Shown: one piece after another, positions 7,841 through 21,428 of the stretch | Numbering within the stretch: position 1 is the first letter of the stretch | Layout of the letters: every line of letters starts with the position of its first letter | Origin: DATFQI01 sp963816955 | GTDB taxonomy: Bacteria; Actinomycetota; Thermoleophilia; Solirubrobacterales; Solirubrobacteraceae | Assembly: GCA_963816955.1 (NCBI GenBank) | Contig: CAWFME010000004.1 | Coordinates: forward strand, 434,001-498,000 | Direction: 5' to 3' | Length of the DNA stretch: 64,000 nucleotides | Notes under the pieces: model-generated | Database searches by the model: none | The model's input: only the letters and a program-made list of their open reading frames with translations | What the model was told of the DNA's origin: nothing | Program-made: the position numbers and the translations under genes

Positions 7841-9211
7841 GTGCCGCCCTCGATGAGACGCGTGCTGATGGGCCTCCAGTTCTTTCCGCGCGGCGGGTCC
7901 GCCCATGTGGCGCGCAACCTCGCCCGCAACCTGCCCGCCGTGGGCTGGGAGCCCGTCCTGGTGTCCGGCTCGCTGTCGATCCCGGGGCGGCCGGGCGGAG
8001 CGGAGGAGTTCTACGCGGGCCTCGACGTGCGGGCGGTCGACATGACCGCCGCGCTCGAGGCGCCCGATCCGATGCGGGCCGAAGTGCCGTTCCACCCCTC
8101 CTACGAGGACCGCCCGGACGCGCCCGACCGCGTGTTCGCCGAGCTCGGCGACGAGGTCTACGAGCACCACGTCCACGCGTGGGCGCGCGCGCTCGCGCCC
8201 GCCGGCGCGGCGGAGGCGGACGTCCTGCACCTCCACCACCTGACGCCGATCAACGCGGCGGCGGCGGAGGTCGCGCCCGAAGTGCCGGTCGTCGGGCACC
8301 TGCACGGCACCGAGCTGCTGATGCTCGAGGCGATCGAGACCGACCCGGCGCGCTGGCCGCACGGCCCGGCGTGGGCGGAGCGGATGCGCGGCTGGGCCGC
8401 CCGCTGCGAGCGGCTGATCGTGCTCTCCGACTCCCAGGTCGCGCGCGCCGAGCAGCTGCTCGGCATCGAGCCGGAGCGCTGCGTCCGGGTCGCCAACGGC
8501 TTCGACCCGGAGACCTTCAAGCCCCGCCACGTCGACCACCGCGCCCACTGGCGGCGCGCGCTGGTCGACGAGCCGCGCGGCTGGGCGCCCGGCGAGGAGG
8601 CGGGCTCCGTCCGCTACGAGGAGGCCGACCTCGCCGCGTTCGGCGACGACCGCGGCGAGACGCCCGTGCTGCTCTACGTCGGCCGCTACACCGAGGTCAA
8701 GCGCCTGTCGCTGCTGATCGAGGCCTACGCGCAGGGCTCCGAGCGCTTCGAGCGCCGGGCGCCGCTGGTGATCGTCGGCGGCTTCCCGGGGGAGTGGGAG
8801 GGCGAGCACCCGCTCGATGCGGTCCGCCGCACCGGCGCCCGCGACGTGTTCCTCGCCGGCTGGCACGACCACGCCGAGCTGCCGGACTTCCTCGCCGCCT
8901 CGGACGTCGTCGTGCTGCCGTCGGTGCGCGAGCAGTTCGGCCAGGTGCTCGTCGAGGGCGGCGCGTGCGGGCTCCCGGCGATCGCGGTCGGCGCCCACGG
9001 GCCGGCGGAGATCGTCCGCGACGGCGAGACGGGCCGCCTGGTGGCGCCCGACGACCGCGACGCGCTCGCCGCGGCGCTCGTGGAGGCCGTCAACGAGCCC
9101 GCGGAGCGCCGCCGCCGCGGCGAGGCGGCGTCCGAGGACGCGCGCGCGAAGTACTCCTGGCCCGCGCTGGCCGCGAAGGTGGCCCGCGTCTACGAGAGCG
9201 CGCTCGGCTGA
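7841..9211 (+). CDS. GT4-family glycosyltransferase (GT-B fold)
   Basis: 456 aa (452 from an internal ATG at 7853, equally plausible). The N-terminal Rossmann domain opens with RRVLMGLQFFPRGGSAHVARNLA. The C-terminal domain holds LLYVGRYTEVKRLSLLIEA and the family E-x7-E region (EQFGQVLVEGGACGLPAIAVGAHGPAEIV), which binds the nucleotide-sugar donor. Retaining GT4 enzymes build cell-surface glycans or glycolipids; the acceptor cannot be inferred. It is monocistronic and divergent from the metal regulator. An insertion between the domains (about residues 235-265: WRRALVDEPRGWAPGEEAGS) seems longer than usual. Confidence 0.85.
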   Translation: MPPSMRRVLMGLQFFPRGGSAHVARNLARNLPAVGWEPVLVSGSLSIPGRPGGAEEFYAGLDVRAVDMTAALEAPDPMRAEVPFHPSYEDRPDAPDRVFAELGDEVYEHHVHAWARALAPAGAAEADVLHLHHLTPINAAAAEVAPEVPVVGHLHGTELLMLEAIETDPARWPHGPAWAERMRGWAARCERLIVLSDSQVARAEQLLGIEPERCVRVANGFDPETFKPRHVDHRAHWRRALVDEPRGWAPGEEAGSVRYEEADLAAFGDDRGETPVLLYVGRYTEVKRLSLLIEAYAQGSERFERRAPLVIVGGFPGEWEGEHPLDAVRRTGARDVFLAGWHDHAELPDFLAASDVVVLPSVREQFGQVLVEGGACGLPAIAVGAHGPAEIVRDGETGRLVAPDDRDALAAALVEAVNEPAERRRRGEAASEDARAKYSWPALAAKVARVYESALG

Positions 9212-9215
9212 GGCG

Positions 9216-9821
9216 CTACCAGCCGGACTCGCCGGCGAACGCCTCGGCGCCCTGCTTGGAGACGCCCAGCTCGCGCATCCGCATCGCGGTCGCCACGAGC
9301 TTGCGCACGATGCCCCGGCTGAAGGCGCCCGCGGCCTCGTTCAGCTCCGCCTCGGCCTTGCGCACGGTGGCCCGGGGGTAGCCCGCGCGCTTCCAGGCGC
9401 GCAGCTCGGCGCAGAAGCGGCCGGGCGCCGGCAGGGCGTCGATGCGCCGCCCCAGCTGTCGCACGGCCGCGCGACCGGAGATGAGGGCGGGATCGGCGGT
9501 CACGACGTTCGCCAGCGCGCTGCGGAAGCTGCGGAGCGGCTCGCTGAACTGGGCGAGCGCCAGGCGGAGGCCGTGGCTGAACGCGATCATGATCGCGTCC
9601 TCCTCATAGGCCCCGGGGATCCGGTCGAACGCCTTCTCGCACGCGTCGATCCACGCCGTGTCCTCCTCCGCGAGCGGCTCGATGGCGGCCTGAAACCGCT
9701 TGGCGGCGTCGGCGTACGCCTGCGCGGCGGCGCGCTCGTCGGGCGGGGCCTGCGCCGGGGCGGCGGCCGGGAGGAGCAGCAGGGCGGCGACGACGGCCGG
9801 CAGGGCGAGCGCGAGTCTCAT
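9216..9821 (-). CDS. Secreted/periplasmic helical protein of unknown function
   Basis: 201 aa with a clear signal peptide (MRLALALPAVVAALLLLPAAAPAQA) followed by an Ala/Glu/Arg-rich, apparently all-helical mature domain with two Cys (about residues 60 and 138) that could pair. No enzyme motif. The last residues (RELGVSKQGAEAFAGESGW) are repeated in a decayed copy at 9883-9936, so the gene was once duplicated locally. Convergent with the glycosyltransferase (4 bp gap). Confidence 0.7.
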   Translation of the reverse strand: MRLALALPAVVAALLLLPAAAPAQAPPDERAAAQAYADAAKRFQAAIEPLAEEDTAWIDACEKAFDRIPGAYEEDAIMIAFSHGLRLALAQFSEPLRSFRSALANVVTADPALISGRAAVRQLGRRIDALPAPGRFCAELRAWKRAGYPRATVRKAEAELNEAAGAFSRGIVRKLVATAMRMRELGVSKQGAEAFAGESGW

Positions 9822-9882
9822 CTGGCCATCATCGGTCAGGACATCTCAGCGCGTGAGTGCTGTCGGTCGTCACGCTGACTGC

Positions 9883-9936
9883 TCACCCGTCGCCCTCGAA
9901 CACCTTCGCGTCCTCCTCGGAGACCCCGAGCTCCCG
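9883..9936 (-). pseudogene. Remnant of the C-terminus of a tandem duplicate of the 9216-9821 gene
   Basis: The minus strand reads RELGVSEEDAKVFEGDG followed by TGA, matching the last residues of the neighbouring secreted protein (RELGVSKQGAEAFAGESGW). An in-frame TGA lies immediately upstream, so only about 17 codons survive. The rest of 9822-10125, upstream of gltB, holds no gene I can support. Confidence 0.6.
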
Positions 9937-10125
9937 TCAAGCGGCGGTCTCGGCACTGACGAACGGGGCTCGCGCAAGATCTTTGCGTACAGCCCAGCAC
10001 ACGACGCGCTGATCGCTGCATACGGCGCAACGTTCGCTCGCGGAGTGTCATAACTCCGTCCGCGCCACTGCTACCTTTCCGCTTCCGCCTCAGTGCCCGT
10101 CCGGGCCCTCACTCGGGAGCACGCC

Positions 10126-14639
<4,514 letters not shown>

Positions 14640-14640
<1 letters not shown>

Positions 14641-16178
14641 TGGGCAAGCTCGGAGCCTTCCTGGAGATCACGCGGGTCGACGCGCCGGAGCGCGACCCTG
14701 CGCAGCGCAAGGCGGACTACAACGAGTTCGTCGACACGCTCCCCGTCGAGGGGCTGCGCGAGCAGGGCGCGCGCTGCATGGAGTGCGGCGTGCCGTTCTG
14801 CCACAACGGCTGCCCGCTGGGCAACCTGATCCCGGACTGGAACGACCTCGTCTACCGCGACCGCTGGCGCGAGGCGATCGACCAGCTGCACGCCACCAAC
14901 AACTTCCCGGAGTTCACCGGGCGGCTGTGCCCCGCGCCGTGCGAGGCGGCGTGCGTGCTGGAGATCCGCGAGGGCGACGCCGTCGCGATCAAGCAGATCG
15001 AGGTCGCGATCATCAACCGCGCCTTCGACGAGGGCTGGGTCGTGCCGCGGCCGCCCGCCGTCGAGACGGGCCGGACGGTCGCCGTGATCGGCGCCGGGCC
15101 GGCCGGGCTGGCCGCCGCGCAGCAGCTGCGCCGCGCGGGCCATGCCGTGACGGTCTACGAGCGCGACGAGTCCGGCGGCGGGCTGATCCGCTACGGCGTG
15201 CCGGACTTCAAGATCGAGAAGTGGGTCGTCGAGCGGCGGCTCGCGCAGCTCGCCGCCGAGGGCGTCGAGTTCCGCTACGGCGTCGACGTCGGGGTCGACG
15301 TGGACGCCGCGCAGCTGCGCGCCGACCACGACGCGGTGGTGATCGCCACGGGCTCGCGCGTGCCGCGCAACCTGCCCGTGCCGGGGCGCGAGCTGGACGG
15401 CGTGCACTTCGCGATGGACTACCTCTACGACCGCGCGCGGGTGCTGGCCGCCGATCGTGGCGAGCCGGCCGCCACGGGAGGCCGCGCGCCGATCAGCGCC
15501 GCGGGCAAGCACGTGCTCGTGGTCGGCGGCGGCGACACGGGCGCGGACTGCGTCGGCCACTCGCACCGCGAGGGCGCGGCCTCCGTGACCCAGATCGAGC
15601 TGCTCGGCGAGCCGCCCGCGTCGCGCCCCGACGACCTGACGCCGTGGCCGCGCTGGCCCGTGAAGCTGCGCACCTCCTACGCGCTCAAGGAGGGTGGCGA
15701 GCGCGACTTCGCGATCTCGACCACCAAGCTCACCGGCGACGGCCGCGTGCAGGAGGTCCACTGGGTCAAGAACTCCGGCGAGCCGCCGTTCGACGCGATC
15801 CCGGGCACGGAGGAGTCGCATCCCGTCGACCTCGTCCTGCTCGCGATGGGCTTCCTGCACCCGGAGCAGCCGCTGCTGGAGGCGCTCGGCGTCGACACCG
15901 ACCCACGCGGCAACGCCAAGGCCGGCGCCTACGCGACGTCCGCCGACGGCGTGTTCGCGGCCGGCGACGCCCGCCGCGGCCAGTCGCTGATCGTCTGGGC
16001 GATCAACGAGGGCCGTCAGTGCGCGCGCGTGGCCCACCGCTACCTCGAGGGCCTGTCGCCGCGCGACCCGCGCGCGGACATGTCGGCCGGCACCTCGCTG
16101 CGCGCCGGCTCCACCGCGCTCGGCGCCGACCCGCCCGACAAGGCGCAGTTCGGTTCGGGCCACGGCATCACGGACTGA
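14640..16178 (+). CDS. gltD: Glutamate synthase small subunit (NADPH, FAD, 4Fe-4S)
   Basis: 512 aa. Supplies electrons from NADPH to GltB. The N-terminal ferredoxin-like domain has both Cys clusters (CMECGVPFCHNGCPLGN and CPAPCEAACVL). The FAD dinucleotide fold (VAVIGAGPAGLAAAQQL) and the NADP fold (HVLVVGGGDTGADCVG) follow, with the late FAD block GVFAAGDARRGQSLIVWAI. Start and stop overlap with gltB (TAATG), the normal coupled gltBD arrangement. Confidence 0.97.
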
Positions 16179-16225
16179 CGCGCTCGCTCGAGAAGATCCC
16201 TGCTGAGCGCCGGCCCGCGCGGCCG

Positions 16226-16939
16226 GTGCTCCGCGACGGCTACCTCGACCTGCTGGGGTCCGACGACCCGACGGGCGGCGGGCCGGGCCAGCGGCTGATG
16301 GTCTCGCGGGTGTTGCCCGTGATCTACGAGCGCGTCTGGCGGCCGCTGGGCGGGCGGCTGCTGATGGGCGCGCTCGGGCCGAGCACGGCCGGCGAGCGCC
16401 GGATCGCGCTGGAGATGCTCGAGATCGCGGCGGGTGACGCCGTGCTCGACGTCGCCTGCGGGCCGGGGAACTTCACGCGCACGTTCTCGGCCGTAGCCGG
16501 CCCCGAAGGCCTCGTCGTCGGGCTCGATGCGTCGCGGACGATGCTCGCCCAGGCGGCGCGCGAGCGGCCCGGCGACGGAGTCGAGTACGTGCGGGCGAGC
16601 GCCACCGACCTGCCGTTCGCCGACGGCTCCTTCGACGCGGTCTGCTGCTTCGCAGCGCTCTACCTGATCGAGGAGCCGCTGATGGCGGTCACGGAGATCG
16701 TGCGGGTGCTGGCGCCGGGCGGGCGGGTCGCGCTGCTCTCCAGCGTCGCCCGCGGGCCGGTGCCCTCGCGGCTGGCCGACGCCGTCGTGCGGCCGCTGAC
16801 CGGCGTGCGGATCTTCGGCCGCGACGAGCTGGCGCGCGAGCTGCGCGCGGGCGGGCTGGTCGACGTGCGCCTCCGCCTCAGCGGGCTCGCCCAGTTCGTC
16901 TCCGGCCGCAAGCCGGACTCGAACCCGCCCCGGGCCTGA
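16226..16939 (+). CDS. Class I SAM-dependent methyltransferase
   Basis: About 237 aa from a GTG at 16226. Motif I is VLDVACGPGNFTRTF; the acidic ribose-binding strand is VVGLDASRTML; motif II/III are LPFADGSFDAVCC and VLAPGGRVALLS. The preceding DGYLDLLGSDDPTGGGPGQ segment is typical of an actinobacterial UbiE/menaquinone-methyltransferase-like group, so I include it; an ATG at 16300 is a shorter option. Substrate unknown (lipid or quinone methylation is possible). It follows gltD by 47 bp on the same strand. Confidence 0.75.
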   Translation: MLRDGYLDLLGSDDPTGGGPGQRLMVSRVLPVIYERVWRPLGGRLLMGALGPSTAGERRIALEMLEIAAGDAVLDVACGPGNFTRTFSAVAGPEGLVVGLDASRTMLAQAARERPGDGVEYVRASATDLPFADGSFDAVCCFAALYLIEEPLMAVTEIVRVLAPGGRVALLSSVARGPVPSRLADAVVRPLTGVRIFGRDELARELRAGGLVDVRLRLSGLAQFVSGRKPDSNPPRA

Positions 16940-16987
16940 CTCCTCGCTCGCGCTCGGCCTCGCTCCGCGCGGCGTAGCCTCCGCCGC

Positions 16988-17384
16988 ATGGAGATCACCT
17001 TCCGGCGGACGGGCGAGCGCCGCTACGCGGTCATCGCCCGGCCCGACCGCTGGCCGCCCGTGACGATGAATCCGGCGCCGGGCTTCGACCCCTCGATCCC
17101 CCACGACCTCATCCACTACGCCGTGGAGCGCGAGCACCGCATCCCGCTCGGCGTATTCGGCCAGCTCGCCGCCGGCGGCAACCTGCGGACCTTCCGCCGC
17201 CTCGATGCGGACGCCGGACCGCCGCCTGCGGCGGCGCGGCGAGCGCCTCGCCCGCGAGCACCTCGGCGTCGGCGGCGAGGCCTGGCGCTGGAGTGGCCTG
17301 GAGACGGCGGCGCGCGCACCGCACCCCGCCTCGGGCTCGGTGCGCCGTGGCGCCCGCCGGCCGGGGGCGGGGCACGCGGCGTAA
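16988..17384 (+). pseudogene. Small hypothetical protein, apparently frameshifted
   Basis: The ATG at 16988 opens MEITFRRTGERRYAVIARP and continues sensibly to about GQLAAGGNLRTFRR (near 17200). After that the frame turns into Pro/Arg-rich, shadow-like sequence. The +1 frame instead reads RRLRRRGERLAREHLG and terminates at TAA 17382-17384, a plausible C-terminus of about 130 aa. I read this as one gene with a +1 shift around 17190-17205. Function unknown; I believe similar small proteins occur in related actinobacteria but cannot verify that here. Confidence 0.5.
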
Positions 17385-17530
17385 CGTCAACGGCTCTGGG
17401 TGGGGGAGTGCCCGAGTGGCCCCGATCTGCCGCGAGCGTGCAGTTGTTCTGTCTATACGTGAAGAACTGCACGCTCGCGTTCGGTGCGGGCGCTGCGGGT
17501 GGCCCCTCGCCTCCCAACCCGGCCGCAGGT
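17384..17530 (+). repeat. Structured intergenic repeat element, copy A
   Basis: About 147 bp immediately after a stop codon. The centre is a perfect 15-bp inverted repeat, CGCGAGCGTGCAGTT (17431-17445) and AACTGCACGCTCGCG (17465-17479), with a 19-nt loop. The reverse complement aligns with copy B at 55117-55290: GCCACCCGCAGCGCCCGC is identical over 18 nt (17486-17503 here, 55151-55168 there) and GGCAGATCGGGGC is identical over 13 nt (17419-17431 here). The outer ends are imperfectly inverted (GGCTCTGGGTGGGGGAG versus CTCCCAACCCGGCC). The stems differ between copies but both pair perfectly. Confidence 0.75.
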
Positions 17531-17539
17531 CGCCGGAGC

Positions 17540-17815
17540 CTAGGCGAGGCCAGCGGCGAGCCAGTCCACGATCCCCGCCACGGCATCCCAGTCCTCTCGC
17601 CGCCTCGCGTCCACGAGGTCGTGGAGCACCTGGGGCTCGACGGCGAGCAGCGCCTCGGACCCTGCGGAGACCCAGCGGACGAGCGCGAAGTGGACGAGCG
17701 TGTCCACCGGCACCCCGGTGACGTCGGAGAGCGCCGAGAAGGTCGGCAGCGGGTCGACGACGAGGGCGTCCTCGGCCCGGCGTGCGAACTCGCGGTGCTC
17801 GGGAGGGACGGCCAC
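17540..17815 (-). CDS. Small hypothetical protein
   Basis: 91 aa from a GTG at 17815. Mostly helical, acidic, with no signal peptide. Sequence landmarks are PEHREFARRAEDALVVDP and WVSAGSEALLAVEPQVLHD. It is divergent from the PolX-PHP gene, whose start is 30 bp away, and ends next to structured repeat copy A. I do not recognise a family with confidence. Confidence 0.55.
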   Translation of the reverse strand: MAVPPEHREFARRAEDALVVDPLPTFSALSDVTGVPVDTLVHFALVRWVSAGSEALLAVEPQVLHDLVDARRREDWDAVAGIVDWLAAGLA

Positions 17816-17844
17816 GCGGCGATCGTAGTCGGCACACTGCCCGG

Positions 17845-19447
17845 GTGGACAACGCCTCGATCGCCGACCGCCTGGACGCGCTCGCGTCGCTGCTCGAGCT
17901 GGCGGAGGCGAACCCGTACACGATCCGGGCCTACCGGCGGGCGGCGGAGCTGATCCGCGGGACCGCGGCGCCGGTGGACAAGCTCGTCAAAGCCGGCCGG
18001 GTCAGGGAGCTGCGCGGGATCGGGCCGGGCATCGAGGCGCGCCTGCGCGAGCTGATCGAGACCGGGCAGATCGCGGAGCTGGCCGAGCTGGAGCGCGACC
18101 TCGCGCCGGGGCTCGTCGGCCTCGGGCGCTACCTCGGGCTGACGGCCAAGCGCTCCGTGGAGCTCGCACGGGCGCTCGACGTCCGCACGCCGGAGGCGTT
18201 CCGCGAGGCCGCGCACGCCGGCAAGCTGCGCGCGGTGCCCGGCGTCGGGCCGAAGCTCGAGGCGCAGATCCTCGAGGCCCTCCGGCGCGAGGGGGAGCCG
18301 CGGCCGCCGCGCGGGATCCACCTGCCCCGCGCGCGGGAGCTCGTGGCCGGGATCGCGGAGGCGCTCGGCGGCGAGCCGGCGGGCGACCCGCGCCGCTGGC
18401 GCGACTCGTGCGAGCGGCTCGCCGTCGTCAGCGCCGCGGCCGACCCGGCACCGCTGCTCGAGCGCTTCGCCGAGCTGCCGCAGATCGTCGCCGTGATCGA
18501 GCGCGGCGAGCGCCGAGCGCTCGGCGTGACCGTCGAGGGCGTCCCGGTCGAGCACGTCGTCGCAGCACCGGACGCCGCCGGCACCGCGCTCCTGCGCGCC
18601 ACGGGCGCCATCGCCTACGTCGACGGCGCTCGGCCCGCTCCCCGACGCGCCGACGGAGGAGGAGGCCTACGCCGCGCTCGGCGTCCCGTGGTGCCCGCCC
18701 GAGCTGCGCGAGCGGCCGTTCCGCGGCGAGCCGCCGCCGCTCCTCGAGCTCGCCGACATCCGCGGCGACCTGCACTGCCACACGACCTGGTCCGACGGTC
18801 GCGCGAGCGTGCTCGAGATGGGCCGCGCCGCCCGCGAGCGCGGCTACGACTACCTCGCGATCTGCGACCACACGCCGGCGGTCGGCGCCGTCCAGGGCCT
18901 CACGCCCGACGACGTGCGCCGCCAGGCCGAGGAGATCGCCGCCGCCAACGAGGCGCTCGCGCCGTTCCGCGTCCTGCGCGGGATCGAGTGCGACATCCTC
19001 CCGGACGGGCGGCTCGACCTCCCCGACGACGTGCTCGCCGAGCTCGACTGGGTGCAGGCCAGCGTCCACGGCGGCCAGCGGATGCCCGCTCCGGAGATGA
19101 CCCGGCGCGTCGTCGAGGCGATCAGCCATCCGCACGTCTCGTGCCTCAGCCACCCGACGGGCCGGCTGATCGGCCGCCGCCCCGAGAACGCGGTCGAGCT
19201 CGACCGCGTCTACGAGGTCGCCCGCGAGCACGGCGTGGCGGTCGAGGTCAACGGGCTGCCGGACCGGCTCGACCTGCGGGGCGAGCACGTCCGCGACGCG
19301 ATCGCCGCCGGCGTGCGGATCGTCTGCTCGACCGACGCGCACGGGCCCGAGCGGCTGGCCTACATGGAGCTCGCGGTGCACACGGCACGCCGTGGCGGCG
19401 CCACGGCGGCCGACGTCGTGAACGCAGGCTCCCTAGCCTCTCGCTGA
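17845..19447 (+). pseudogene. PolX-like helix-hairpin-helix/PHP protein, frameshifted near 18630
   Basis: Family X polymerases of bacteria combine an 8-kDa HhH domain, a polymerase core and a PHP phosphoesterase. From the GTG at 17845 the frame encodes the HhH domains (YTIRAYRRAAELIR, LRGIGPGIEARLRELI, VPGVGPKLEAQIL) and a shortened core to about GAIAYVDGA (near 18630). The +1 frame then continues LGPLPDAPTEEEAYAALG and a complete PHP domain (DLHCHTTWSDGR, DYLAICDHT, STDAHGPERLAYM) to TGA 19445-19447. Together these make about 534 aa. The core has RRWRDSCERLAVV where active PolX has a GDxD catalytic motif, so nucleotidyl transfer is probably lost. The shift may be an assembly error. Confidence 0.75.
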
Positions 19448-20586
19448 TGGCGACGATCCTTCTCTACGGCGACACGGTCCGCTATCCCGCGCTCCGGCAC
19501 GAGGTGCCGCTCGACATCATCGACCCGCTCCTGCTCGCGATCCGCGACGGCCGCGCCTCGATCCTGACCAGCTCGCTCGAGGCCGCCCGCCTCGCGGAGG
19601 CGCTCCCGGACGCGGAGCTCGTGCTGCTCGACGAGCTCGGCTTCTACGAGCTGCTCGCCGACGGCGTCCACCGCGACGAGGCCGAGCTGGAGACCGTGCT
19701 GCGGGCGGTGCGGCGCTGGGAGATCGAGCACGCGCTCGTCGCTCCCGACCTGCCGGTCGCCGTCGCCGACAAGCTGCGCGGCGCCGGCGTCCGGATCGAC
19801 GTCGACGCGAAGGCCGTCGAGGCCCGCCGCCGCGCCAAGACCGCCGCGGAGCTGGAGGGAATCCGCCGCGCCCAGCGCGCCGCCGAGCGCGGCATGGCCG
19901 CGGCCGAGGGGCTGATCCGCGGCGCCACGGCGAGCGACGGGCTGCTCCAGCACGACGGGAAGCCGCTCACGGCCGAGATCGTCCGCGACGCGATCCGCGC
20001 CGAGTGCGCCGCCGCGGGCGCGCCGGCGCCGCCGGACATCATGGTCGTCTGCCTGTTCTCCGGCGGCGGCCACGACCCGGGCTCGGGCCCGCTCCCGGCC
20101 GGCAAGCCGATCGAGATCGACCTGTGGCCGCGCGACGAGTCGAGCGGCTGCTGGGCCGACATGACGCGCACGTTCGTCGGCGGCGGGGAGGTCAGCGACG
20201 AGGTCGCCGCCCTGCGCGACATCGCCCGCGACGCGCTCGAGGCCGCCCGCTCCGCTGCCCGCCCGGGCGTCACCGGCCGCGCGCTCTACGACGCCGCCTG
20301 CGACGTGGTCGAGCGCGCCGGCTACCCGACCCAGCGCACCCGCGAGCCCGGCCAGACGCTCGACCACGGCTTCTACTTCGGGCTCGGGCACGGGGTCGGC
20401 CTCGAGGTGCACGAGCCCCCGGGGCTCGGCCTCTCCGGCCACGACGAGCTCGTCCCGGGCGACGTCGTCGCGATCGAGCCCGGCATCGAGGGCATCGAGG
20501 GGATCGGCGGCGTCCGCTTCGAGGACCTGCTGCTGATCACCGAGGTCGGCAGCGAGACGCTGACGGACTACCCGTACGACTTGTGA
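19447..20586 (+). CDS. M24-family metallopeptidase (Xaa-Pro aminopeptidase-like)
   Basis: 379 aa with a creatinase-like N-terminal domain and a pita-bread C-terminal domain. The metal ligands are visible: IDLWPRDESSGCWADMTRTF (two Asp), GLGHGVGLEVHEPPGL (His), and the late Glu in VVAIEPGIEG and GGVRFEDLLLIT. It probably cleaves N-terminal residues before proline from peptides in the cytoplasm. The ATG overlaps the PHP-domain stop (TGATG) and the 3' end overlaps the convergent glyoxalase gene by 19 bp. Confidence 0.88.
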   Translation: MATILLYGDTVRYPALRHEVPLDIIDPLLLAIRDGRASILTSSLEAARLAEALPDAELVLLDELGFYELLADGVHRDEAELETVLRAVRRWEIEHALVAPDLPVAVADKLRGAGVRIDVDAKAVEARRRAKTAAELEGIRRAQRAAERGMAAAEGLIRGATASDGLLQHDGKPLTAEIVRDAIRAECAAAGAPAPPDIMVVCLFSGGGHDPGSGPLPAGKPIEIDLWPRDESSGCWADMTRTFVGGGEVSDEVAALRDIARDALEAARSAARPGVTGRALYDAACDVVERAGYPTQRTREPGQTLDHGFYFGLGHGVGLEVHEPPGLGLSGHDELVPGDVVAIEPGIEGIEGIGGVRFEDLLLITEVGSETLTDYPYDL

Positions 20587-20936
20587 CAGACGGCCTCGAC
20601 GTTGTTGCCGTCGGGGTCGAGGACGAACGCGCCGTAGTAGTGCGGGTGGTACCTCCGCACGCCCGGGGCGCCGTTGTCGGTGCCGCCGGCTTCCAGCGCG
20701 GCGGCGTGGAAGGCGTCGACGGTGGCGCGATCCTGGGCCTCGAAGGCGAGGTGGAGGCCGGTCACCGGCGCACGGTCGGCCTCGAGGAAGAAGAACGGCT
20801 TGCGGCCCTCGCCGAAGCCGGCGGCGCGGCCCATCGGCTCCATCAGCAGCGTGATGCCGAGCGGCGCGAGCGCGCGCATGTAGAAGGCCTTGCTGCGCTC
20901 GTAGTCGCCGACGCCTAGGCCTGCGTGATCGATCAT
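20568..20936 (-). CDS. Glyoxalase/bleomycin-resistance (VOC) family protein
   Basis: 122 aa, a single VOC domain: MIDHAGLGVGDYERSKAFYMRALAPLG at the N-terminus, and HPHYYGAFVLDPDGNNVEAVCHKS at the C-terminus with the usual Glu metal ligand. Such proteins act on small hydrophobic substrates or simply bind them; the substrate is unknown. The 3' end overlaps the M24 peptidase by 19 bp on the opposite strand. Confidence 0.85.
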   Translation of the reverse strand: MIDHAGLGVGDYERSKAFYMRALAPLGITLLMEPMGRAAGFGEGRKPFFFLEADRAPVTGLHLAFEAQDRATVDAFHAAALEAGGTDNGAPGVRRYHPHYYGAFVLDPDGNNVEAVCHKSYG

Positions 20937-20963
20937 GGTCCTCCCTCGGGTAGCGTTCAAGGC

Positions 20964-21272
20964 ATGAGCTGGATCGCCTATCTGATCATCCTGGCCGTCC
21001 AGGGCCTCATCTTCGGCGCGCTGGCACGGCTGGCGCTGCCCGGCAAGGACCCGATGAGCATCCCGATGACGATCGGGCTCGGCATCGCCGGCTCGTTCAT
21101 CGGCGGCCTGCTCGTGTACCTCCTCAGCGGCGGGCGCAGCTACGGCGGGTTCTTCGTCGCCTTCGTGTGCACCGTCGGCCTCGTCTACCTCGTGCGGCGC
21201 AGCCGTGGGGGCGGGCTGTTGTCGCCGGACGCCCGAGCGAGCGAGCGCCGCGGCCGCCGCGGCTATCGCTGA
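20964..21272 (+). CDS. GlsB/YeaQ/YmgE family small membrane protein
   Basis: 102 aa with three hydrophobic segments (about residues 2-22, 32-55 and 58-73) and the family's Gly-rich spacing (LGIAGSFIGGLLVYLL). The C-terminal 25 residues are Arg-rich and polar. These proteins are stress-associated inner-membrane components of unknown biochemical role. Divergent from the VOC gene (27 bp apart). Confidence 0.75.
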   Translation: MSWIAYLIILAVQGLIFGALARLALPGKDPMSIPMTIGLGIAGSFIGGLLVYLLSGGRSYGGFFVAFVCTVGLVYLVRRSRGGGLLSPDARASERRGRRGYR

Positions 21273-21323
21273 GCCGGGTGCCCTGAGTCGCAATTTCGAC
21301 GGCAGTCAGCGGCGCCGGCCCGC

Positions 21324-21390
21324 GCCTGCCGGCACCCGGCATCCGGTCACGTGCCACCAGCATGCTTCCGGATGCCGTGCACCGGCAGGC
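21324..21390. terminator. Large hairpin between convergent genes (bidirectional terminator candidate)
   Basis: Arms at 21324-21346 and 21368-21390 pair in 20 of 23 positions (GCCTGCCGGCACCCGGCATC... against ...ATGCCGTGCACCGGCAGGC), with a 21-nt loop. It lies between the stop of the GlsB-like gene and the stop of the convergent aminotransferase. No T-run is obvious, so it could equally be a REP-like palindrome. Confidence 0.5.
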
Positions 21391-21428
21391 ACGACCCGGC
21401 ATCCACTGCGTGCCGCCGAACTTCCGAC

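Noticed and set aside
17401..17425. String resembling the 5' end of a Ser/Leu tRNA (GGGGGAGTGCCCGAGTGGC)
   Set aside because: No T-loop GGTTCGAATCC, no matching acceptor stem and no plausible anticodon arm. The region is explained by the structured repeat instead.
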